IMG/VR virus record: IMGVR_UViG_3300043419_000725
Location: 1 to 39,797 of that record
DNA from: a virus
Direction: 5' to 3' (one strand)
Length of the DNA: 39,797 bases
Made by a program: the position numbers and the translations under genes. Below the pieces are notes generated by a model that worked only from the letters and a program-made list of their open reading frames with translations, was not told the origin of the DNA and did not search any database. Numbering within the stretch: the first letter of the stretch is position 1; every line of letters begins with the position of its first letter. Below are positions 33,786 to 39,797 of this stretch, one piece after another.

Positions 33786-34020
33786 GAGTTTAAATATAAC
33801 AGTTGACCAAGTAAATAATCCAAAACACTATACTTCAGATCCTTCAGGTATAGAATGTATAGAGATAACAAGGCACCGCAATTTTAATATTGGTAATGCA
33901 TTTAAGTATCTCTGGAGAGCAGGACTTAAAGATGAAGAAAAGACTATTCAGGATCTTGAAAAAGCAATCTTCTATATTAAGGATGAAATTAACAGACTAG
34001 AGGGAAAGCATGTCCGCTGA
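33778..34020 (+). CDS. DUF3310 family protein
   Basis: The 80-residue protein has NPKHYTSDPSGIECIEI and NAFKYLWRAGLKDE, the hallmark of the DUF3310 family common in phages. Its role is not established. The start at the second ATG (33778) is preferred, 6 bases after GGAGG. Its 3' end overlaps the small terminase gene by 11 bases. Confidence 0.8.
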   Translation: MSESLNITVDQVNNPKHYTSDPSGIECIEITRHRNFNIGNAFKYLWRAGLKDEEKTIQDLEKAIFYIKDEINRLEGKHVR

Positions 34021-34546
34021 AGATGATCTAGTTAAACACCTTGATCAAGTTAATCAAGTAGTAGAAGAATACCTAAAGGGAAATGATCCTACAATAATTT
34101 CAAAGCAGTTGTCAATTCCACGACAAAAGGTAGTCACACTTATTAATGAGTGGAAGGTCATGGCATCTGCAAACGATGCCATTCGTGCTCGTGCCAAAGA
34201 AGCACTTGCAGCAGCAGACACGCACTATAGCAAATTGGTTTCTCGCACATACGAAGTTATTGATGAGGCATCAATGACTAATAACCTTAGCGCAAAGACT
34301 GCTGCTATTAAACTTGTTATGGATATTGAGTCTAAAAGAATTGACATGCTACAAAAGGCTGGCCTACTTGAAAATAAAGAACTTGCTGAAGAGATGATGG
34401 AAATTGAAAAGCGTCAAGAGATTCTTGTTCTTATTCTAAAAGATATAGCCTCAGAATATCCTCAAGTTCGTGATGAGATTATGCGTAGACTTTCTGCATT
34501 TGCAAAAGACAATGAGGTGATTACAGTTGTCCACGATGTTCAATGA
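34010..34546 (+). CDS. Terminase small subunit
   Basis: The 178-residue protein has an N-terminal helix-turn-helix (about 15-50, DPTIISKQLSIPRQKVVTLI) and a long helical oligomerisation region (about 55-150). This is the layout of small terminases that recognise packaging sites. It directly precedes and overlaps the large terminase by 20 bases. Confidence 0.75.
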   Translation: MSAEDDLVKHLDQVNQVVEEYLKGNDPTIISKQLSIPRQKVVTLINEWKVMASANDAIRARAKEALAAADTHYSKLVSRTYEVIDEASMTNNLSAKTAAIKLVMDIESKRIDMLQKAGLLENKELAEEMMEIEKRQEILVLILKDIASEYPQVRDEIMRRLSAFAKDNEVITVVHDVQ

Positions 34547-36311
34547 GTTTCTTGAGGCACTTCAGGATGATCATTTTGAAGAGACACCCGTAGACGCAAG
34601 AACATTTGTTGAAGGCGAAGCATATCTGGGGCAGCCACCACTATCTGATATTCAGTACGATATTGTTGAGGCGATGAGCCAGATATATCGTAAAGAAGAT
34701 CTAATCAACATAATGGGCGAAGAGAAGGGGGTTCAGTACTACAATAAGTACACAAAGAATGAAATCATCCTGCAACTTGGCAAAGGATCTGGAAAAGACT
34801 TTACTTCAACCGTAGCATGCTCATATATCGTATATAAACTATTATGCTTAAAAGACCCAGCAAAGTATTTTGGTAAGCCCTCTGGAGATGCTATTGACCT
34901 AATCAATGTTGCTATTAACGCACAACAGGCAAAGAATGTTTTCTTTAAAGGATTTAAATCAAAGATTGAAAGATCTCCGTGGTTTGCAGGAAAGTATAAT
35001 GCAAAAGCAGACTCTGTTGAGTTTGATAAATCAATCACTGTCTATTCTGGTCACTCAGAAAGAGAATCACACGAGGGTTTAAACCTTCTGCTTGCAGTAC
35101 TTGATGAGATTTCTGGTTTTGCATCTGAGGTTGGAACAGGCAATGAGCAGGGAAAGACTGCTGACAATATCTATAAGGCTTTCCGTGGATCAGTAGACTC
35201 TCGCTTCCCTGACTTAGGCAAGGTAGTTCTTCTATCATTTCCAAGATATCCAGGCGACTTTATTTCAGAAAGATATGATGATGTTGTTGCTGAAAAAGAA
35301 GTTATAGAAAGAACACATAAGTTTGTAATTAATCCATTACTTCCAGAGGATAACCCAGACAATACATTCGAAATTTCGTGGGACGAAGATCAAATCACAT
35401 CATACAAATACCCAGGGGTGTTTGCATTAAAGAGACCTACATGGGAAGTAAACCCTACACGAAAGATTGATGACTTTATGATTGCATTCATGACTGACCT
35501 TGGCGATGCAATGATGCGCTTTGCATGTGTTCCAACTTTTGCTTCCGATGCATTTTTTAAACAGGCAGATAAGGTAAGAGCCTGTATGACATTAAGAAAC
35601 CCTGTGGATACATTTAAAAGATTTGATGAATCGTTTAAGCCAGATCCAACAAAGAAATACTATGTTCACGCTGACCTTGCACAAAAGCATGACAAGTGTG
35701 CGGTAGCAATTGCACATGTAGAAAAATGGGTAAACATACAAGTAATTAATAATTACGAACAGGTAGCACCAATAGTCGTAGTAGATGCAGTAGCATGGTG
35801 GGAACCAAAGGTTGAAGGTCCAGTTAACCTTTCAGAGGTTAAGCAATGGATTCAAAATCTTAGAAGACTTGGGTTTGATATTGGAATGGTTTCCTTTGAC
35901 CGTTGGCAATCATTTGATATTCAGAATGAATTAAAGCAGGTTGGAATGAGAACTGATACTGTTTCTGTTGCTAAGAAACATTATGAAGACATGGCCATGC
36001 TTGTATATGAGGAAAGACTTGCAATGCCAGCAATCGAACTTTTGTTTGATGAACTAACACAGTTAAAGATTATGAAAAATGACAGAGTTGACCACCCACG
36101 CAAAAAGTCAAAGGACTTGGCTGATGCTGTATGTGGAGCAATATTTGGGGCAATATCACATACCCCAAAAAATATAGACACTGAAGTAGAGGTTCATACT
36201 TTTAGGGATAGACCTAAGCCAGTTGACGAACTACCAGAGAATGTGATACACTATAACTCTAGCCAGATAGAAGAGATAAAAGACTATTTGGATAGACTAA
36301 AAACACTATAA
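34527..36311 (+). CDS. Terminase large subunit
   Basis: The 594-residue ATPase-nuclease packages the genome. Walker A is at about 85-91 (GKGSGKD), Walker B at about 190-194 (AVLDEIS). The nuclease part includes D383 (YVHADLAQKHD) and the late KKSKDLADAVCG. The TTG at 34527 is chosen with GAGGTGA 6 bases upstream; an ATG at 34536 would be spaced badly. Its 3' neighbour is a secreted protein, not the portal, which is unusual. Confidence 0.9.
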   Translation: MSTMFNEFLEALQDDHFEETPVDARTFVEGEAYLGQPPLSDIQYDIVEAMSQIYRKEDLINIMGEEKGVQYYNKYTKNEIILQLGKGSGKDFTSTVACSYIVYKLLCLKDPAKYFGKPSGDAIDLINVAINAQQAKNVFFKGFKSKIERSPWFAGKYNAKADSVEFDKSITVYSGHSERESHEGLNLLLAVLDEISGFASEVGTGNEQGKTADNIYKAFRGSVDSRFPDLGKVVLLSFPRYPGDFISERYDDVVAEKEVIERTHKFVINPLLPEDNPDNTFEISWDEDQITSYKYPGVFALKRPTWEVNPTRKIDDFMIAFMTDLGDAMMRFACVPTFASDAFFKQADKVRACMTLRNPVDTFKRFDESFKPDPTKKYYVHADLAQKHDKCAVAIAHVEKWVNIQVINNYEQVAPIVVVDAVAWWEPKVEGPVNLSEVKQWIQNLRRLGFDIGMVSFDRWQSFDIQNELKQVGMRTDTVSVAKKHYEDMAMLVYEERLAMPAIELLFDELTQLKIMKNDRVDHPRKKSKDLADAVCGAIFGAISHTPKNIDTEVEVHTFRDRPKPVDELPENVIHYNSSQIEEIKDYLDRLKTL

Positions 36312-36330
36312 AAATAAGGAGAAATACCGA

Positions 36331-37470
36331 ATGAATTCATTCAAGAAAATCGCACTAGCCGTGGTTGCAGCCATGACTTTGGGCATGGTCGCAGTAGCAC
36401 CTGCAAATGCTACAGTAATGACAGTAGCAGTAACGCTAGATGGAACAGCAAACACCACTAATGGTGTGCTTGCTACACCTGCTACACTGCCAGTCCCAGC
36501 AGATAACACAATCGATGCAGCAGATGCACTACGCTTTGTAGCAACAGTAGCAGCAGGAACATCAGTTACTGCAGTAGCAACTAACGCAACAATCGTATCA
36601 GCACTACACACATCAGCAGCACCAGTCGGAGCATCGTCAGGATCATCATCTTTGACAATTGCAACAGGCACTGGAACAACTGCAACATTCTTTGTCTACA
36701 CAAAGACAACAGCAATTGGCACAGTTGTAATCAACAACGGTGGAACAACTCTTACATACTATGTACAGGGAACTGCTGGCAAGATTAACAACCTAACAGT
36801 TTCAGCACCTACATCAGGTGCAGCAGGAACAAAGCAGGATATCACAGTAACTGCAACAGATACATTTGGAAACAAGGTATCAGGAAAGTCAATTACTGCA
36901 ACAGTATTTGCTTCAACAGCAGTACTAGATACAGCAACTGCAACAACTGGTGCTACACTAACAGATTTTGGAACAGCGACCTTCAAGGCTACTCTTCCAA
37001 CAACTGGTTCACGAGCACTTATCACATTTGCTCCAACAACATCATCAGATGCAACTTCTGCAGATGTAGTTGGCTTGACTGCTCGCACACTTGCACCATT
37101 CGCAGAGATTGCAGTTCGTGATCTAGTATCAGAACTCGCTGCTCAGACTGCTGCAAAGGATGCAGCACTTGCTGCTAAGGCAGTTGCAGATGCTGCAGTT
37201 GTAAAGGCTGCTGCGGATGCAGTGGCTGCTAAGACTGCCTCAGATGCTGCTATTGCAGCAGAGAAGGCTGCTTCTGCAAAGGCACTTGCTGATGCAAAGG
37301 TTGCTTCAGATAAGGCACTTGCCGATGCAAAGGTTGCACACGATGCAGTCGTTGCTAAGTTGACTGCAGATAATGCAGCAGCAATCAAGTCACTAAAGGA
37401 TGCTTTCAACAAGTTGGCTCGCCAATGGAATGCAAAGAATCCAAAGGCTAGAGTTACACTAGTCAAGTAG
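36331..37470 (+). CDS. Secreted Ig-like protein with Ala-rich coiled coil
   Basis: The 379-residue protein begins with a typical signal peptide (about residues 1-27, ending APANA). A Thr/Ala-rich beta region follows (about 28-250) with at least one Ig-like domain (KINNLTVSAPTSGAAGTKQD). An Ala/Lys coiled coil with 11-residue units (about 260-365, KALADAKVASD twice) comes next, then a basic C-terminus. It has no LPXTG or membrane anchor. AAGGAG lies before the ATG. It resembles surface or S-layer-type proteins of low-GC actinobacteria, so I infer export and attachment to the host envelope. It is placed between terminase and a strong terminator. Confidence 0.8.
   Translation: MNSFKKIALAVVAAMTLGMVAVAPANATVMTVAVTLDGTANTTNGVLATPATLPVPADNTIDAADALRFVATVAAGTSVTAVATNATIVSALHTSAAPVGASSGSSSLTIATGTGTTATFFVYTKTTAIGTVVINNGGTTLTYYVQGTAGKINNLTVSAPTSGAAGTKQDITVTATDTFGNKVSGKSITATVFASTAVLDTATATTGATLTDFGTATFKATLPTTGSRALITFAPTTSSDATSADVVGLTARTLAPFAEIAVRDLVSELAAQTAAKDAALAAKAVADAAVVKAAADAVAAKTASDAAIAAEKAASAKALADAKVASDKALADAKVAHDAVVAKLTADNAAAIKSLKDAFNKLARQWNAKNPKARVTLVK
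37279..37344 (+). repeat. Tandem 33-bp repeat in the coiled-coil region
   Basis: Two adjacent 33-base units (37279-37311 and 37312-37344) encode KALADAKVASD and KALADAKVAHD. Eleven-residue periodicity fits a hendecad coiled coil. Confidence 0.75.
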
Positions 37471-37477
37471 TTTGAGT

Positions 37478-37508
37478 CCTGGTGGGCGAAAGCCCACCAG
37501 GGTTTACT
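37478..37508 (+). terminator. Rho-independent terminator with GAAA loop
   Basis: Positions 37478-37487 pair perfectly with 37492-37501 (10 bp, G/C-rich) around a GAAA loop. It begins 8 bases after the secreted protein stop and ends 7 bases before the sulfotransferase ATG. The following T-tract is weak (GTTTACT). Confidence 0.8.
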
Positions 37509-38270
37509 ATGAAACCAATTTATTTTAACCACATACCAAGAACTGGCGGAACCACACTATCCAGAATGCTACACAACTCTGGAATCAATAGGTGTGGTTT
37601 AAGTGTTTTTACCCCAGAAATATCTTCTAGTAAAGATAAAGGGTTTAACAAAACAAATATATCTGAAAGCCATCTAGTTATGGGTCATTATGGTATTGCC
37701 CCATCAATATTTAATCCAGACATAGAAACAGTTACCTTTTTGCGAAACCCCATAAACCAAGTAGTTAGTATGTTTGCTAAACTAAACTATGAAAGTCAAA
37801 CCTCAAGCCAAAATGCAAGGATCTTTGAACTGTTTAGACTTAGCAAATTCAGTAATGATCCAGCAAATCTTTTTAGAGAGTGGCTCTATGATGAAAGGGC
37901 AGCAGAGTATACGAATAATGGGCAGATATATAATCTAATCAATACAAGATACCCATATTTATATGATCCTAAAACAGGTAAAGGTATAGATCGAGAGACA
38001 CAGATTTTTGTAACAGAACAAAATGCAAAAGAAAAGATAGAGTCACTGCTGTTTTTGGGAACTACAGAAAATATATACAGAGGTTATACGCAAATAGTGG
38101 ATACCATAAATAGTAGGTTTGGGGTTAGCCTTAATAAACTTCAAAAATCTGGAGTTTATAACAGCATTAATGAAACAAAGGATGTATTAAATACATTAAG
38201 CAAGTCAGAGAGAGACTATATTTTAGAAAAAAATAGCATAGACAACCACTATTGGGAAAAGGCTTTGTAG
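37509..38270 (+). CDS. Sulfotransferase-like P-loop enzyme
   Basis: The 253-residue protein has HIPRTGGTTLSRML at residues 8-21, a 5'-phosphosulfate-binding loop of the sulfotransferase type, and VTFLRNPINQVVSMF about 70 residues later, the 3'-phosphate-binding motif (RxP with a following Ser). It probably transfers sulfate from PAPS to a sugar, lipid or peptide. The usual Lys of the loop is Arg here. I start at the ATG at 37509; an in-frame GTG lies inside the terminator. No signal peptide is seen, so it would act in the cytoplasm or on lipid-linked precursors. Confidence 0.75.
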   Translation: MKPIYFNHIPRTGGTTLSRMLHNSGINRCGLSVFTPEISSSKDKGFNKTNISESHLVMGHYGIAPSIFNPDIETVTFLRNPINQVVSMFAKLNYESQTSSQNARIFELFRLSKFSNDPANLFREWLYDERAAEYTNNGQIYNLINTRYPYLYDPKTGKGIDRETQIFVTEQNAKEKIESLLFLGTTENIYRGYTQIVDTINSRFGVSLNKLQKSGVYNSINETKDVLNTLSKSERDYILEKNSIDNHYWEKAL

Positions 38271-38288
38271 CAAGACGCATTCTTTGCA

Positions 38289-38317
38289 GGGATGGCCAGA
38301 TGCCACCCTTATTTTTA
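38289..38317 (+). terminator. Probable terminator after the sulfotransferase gene
   Basis: GGG and TGGC (38289-38296, with one bulged A) pair with GCCA and CCC (38302-38308) around a five-base loop, followed by TTATTTTTA. The stem is short but the T-rich tail is good. Confidence 0.6.
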
Positions 38318-38327
38318 TGCAATAAAA

Positions 38328-38336
38328 TGGTATAAT
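38328..38336 (+). promoter_or_regulatory. Extended -10 promoter (TGGTATAAT)
   Basis: TGG and a perfect TATAAT at 38331-38336 follow the terminator by 10 bases. The predicted start near 38343 lies at the foot of a small hairpin in the leader. No -35 box is seen. Confidence 0.65.
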
Positions 38337-38344
38337 CATCCTAT

Positions 38345-38359
38345 CAGACATCCAGTCTG
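38345..38359 (+). other. Hairpin at the 5' end of the leader
   Basis: CAGAC (38345-38349) pairs with GTCTG (38355-38359) around a five-base loop, starting about 2 bases from the predicted transcript end and stopping just before the AAGGGGG ribosome site. It may protect the 5' end of the message. Confidence 0.4.
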
Positions 38360-38374
38360 CAAGGGGGAAGGCAA

Positions 38375-39797
38375 ATAAAACGAACACTACGCATAGTAAC
38401 AGCGACAGTTTTGGCCTTTGGATGGCTTTTTACATCCCCTACAGAGGCTCATTCTGACGACCCACTAACAGTTGCAGCAGGAAAGATCCAAAACCTCAAT
38501 AGCGCAGTAGATAAATTAGACTATAAAGATGGTCTAATAAGTCTAATTGACATAGCAGAAAACAAGTTTATGTATGCTAAAAATCTGCGGGATATCAGGG
38601 ATGAAGCAATTGCAGATTATGAAGATGCAGTAGAGGCAGAAGAGTTAGCCTTAGAGGAAGTAGAATTAGCCCAGTCAAATGTAGATGGTCAGACAGCCAC
38701 AGTAGCCTTAGCCCTTGAGAATAGGGATAATGCATTTCAAGACAAGAACGATGCACAGGATGCTCTCAATATAGCCAATATTAATCTTCAAACCACACAG
38801 TCTAATATGCAGTCTGCTGGTGGATCAGGACTTCAGTATACTGTTTATAATTTAACCAGAACATGGCCAAGCATAGCAACTCCAAGTGGTGTAATTTGTT
38901 CTGGCACTTGGAATTCAAGTTCTATGAATCTACCAGTTTGCGGTAATAGATATGAGAATATAATTGTTAAGTTTACTGGACAAATAACAGTTCCATCATG
39001 GTTTACAACAGTAGCATTTGCAGGATACACAGATGATGGTTTTAGAATGTTTATTGATGGAAACCTTGCAGTTAACAACTGGGTAGAGCAGGGAGCAAGA
39101 TGGAGTGCTTGGTCTCCAACATATGATGTAAGCGAAGACAAGACCTTCGATGTAGAGATATGGTGGTATAACGGAGGAGGTCCAGGATCCTATCATCTTG
39201 GATGGACCATTCCTGGTGGAATGACTGGTGCAGGCTGTGACTATTCTGGAGAGCCAAGAGTATGGGGACAAAATTTTAGTTGTAACTTAAATACATTCTC
39301 ATCTGGATCAGGACCAACACAGTCAGAAATAGATGCATATAATCAAGCACTTGCTACACGAAATGCAGCACAACAAGATTATAATAATGCCTTATCAGAA
39401 TATAATGATAAGTTAAATGTATACAACCAGGAAGTCGCAATGCTAAACTCCTTGAATCAAACACTAATAAACAAAGAATCTGAATACGACAACGCAGTAA
39501 ATGATACAGCAGATGCCTTATCTGAAAAGAACAATGCTATTAATGATTTTGATAATGCTATTAATGATGTCAATAGCGCAATTGATGATGCATGGCGTTA
39601 CTATGATGAGCAGATGCAACGAGAAATCCAAAGAGCCATTGCTCAGGCAGCAGCAGCAGCCGCAAACCAGCCTAAGCCAGAGCCTTCACCAAAGCCTACT
39701 GTTGAACCAGAAAAGCCAAAGCCTTCTACACCACCAACAGATAAACCAGAGCCAAAGCCAACTAATGTTACTGGAACAGAAGAGCCAGGTCCAAAGC
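38375..39797 (+). CDS. Secreted PA14-like protein with coiled coils (partial)
   Basis: The frame is open for 474 codons and runs off the window. The N-terminus is a signal peptide (basic KRTLR, hydrophobic core, then PTEA). A coiled coil follows at about 30-145. A PA14-like beta domain (about 155-305) has FAGYTDDGFRMFIDG, FDVEIWWYNGG and four Cys. A second Ala/Asn-rich coiled coil (about 318-430) and a Pro/Glu/Lys tail suited to crossing a cell wall come last. No ATG, GTG or TTG precedes the signal peptide in frame. The best start is ATA at 38375, 7 bases after AAGGGGG. PA14 domains bind carbohydrates, so a surface or adhesion role is inferred. Confidence 0.75.
   Translation, partial: MKRTLRIVTATVLAFGWLFTSPTEAHSDDPLTVAAGKIQNLNSAVDKLDYKDGLISLIDIAENKFMYAKNLRDIRDEAIADYEDAVEAEELALEEVELAQSNVDGQTATVALALENRDNAFQDKNDAQDALNIANINLQTTQSNMQSAGGSGLQYTVYNLTRTWPSIATPSGVICSGTWNSSSMNLPVCGNRYENIIVKFTGQITVPSWFTTVAFAGYTDDGFRMFIDGNLAVNNWVEQGARWSAWSPTYDVSEDKTFDVEIWWYNGGGPGSYHLGWTIPGGMTGAGCDYSGEPRVWGQNFSCNLNTFSSGSGPTQSEIDAYNQALATRNAAQQDYNNALSEYNDKLNVYNQEVAMLNSLNQTLINKESEYDNAVNDTADALSEKNNAINDFDNAINDVNSAIDDAWRYYDEQMQREIQRAIAQAAAAAANQPKPEPSPKPTVEPEKPKPSTPPTDKPEPKPTNVTGTEEPGPK

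Noticed and set aside
36306-36671. 121-codon minus-strand frame over the secreted protein
   Set aside because: It is an artefact of Thr/Ala-rich codons on the plus strand and starts in the signal peptide region of a well-supported gene.

Overview
This window is a nearly gap-free stretch of a tailed double-stranded DNA phage genome with siphovirus architecture. Every supported gene lies on the plus strand. The DNA is AT-rich. Genes are packed with TAATG or ATGA overlaps, and several start sites sit immediately behind extended -10 promoters. Three proteins with exported or surface-type features lie next to the terminase. Their Ala-rich coiled coil, signal peptides and Pro/Lys-rich tail resemble surface proteins of low-GC freshwater Actinobacteria (Nanopelagicales/acI-like), and the possible leaderless starts are common in Actinobacteria. 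That host guess is inference only. No tRNA, integrase, portal, protease, holin or endolysin was recognised. If the genome is circular or circularly permuted, portal, protease and most of the capsid gene should lie between the window's right end and its left end.

Layout. 1-3292: end of the major capsid gene and its terminator, a small linker protein, then head-tail connector, stopper, neck and tail-terminator genes. 3300-4066: major tail protein, isolated between its own promoter and a UUCG-loop terminator. 4066-5142: two paralogous tail-assembly-chaperone genes, long form then short form, in place of the usual frameshifted gene. 5161-13995: a 2944-residue tape measure protein with a large central insertion that resembles a kinase fold. 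13985-21712: distal tail, large hub/adhesion protein and four smaller tail-tip proteins.

21712-33506: replication and recombination. Here lie a DnaB-like helicase, a DnaG-like primase, a probable ssDNA-binding protein, a C-family (DnaE) polymerase, a RecA-like recombinase, a PD-(D/E)XK resolvase candidate, a Cas4-like Fe-S exonuclease and a RuvC-like nuclease. Between them are small zinc-binding proteins, a MerR-like DNA-binding protein and a probable 2OG-Fe(II) oxygenase. 33511-36311: micro-HTH protein, one-TM peptide, DUF3310 protein, small and large terminase.

36331-39797: an unusual surface cassette made of a secreted Ig-like/coiled-coil protein, a P-loop sulfotransferase and a secreted PA14-like protein that runs off the window and seems to begin at an ATA codon. 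The most interesting points are this cassette, the kinase-like insertion in the tape measure, the chaperone duplication, and the recurring TATAAT-N5/6-ATG starts that predict leaderless mRNAs.
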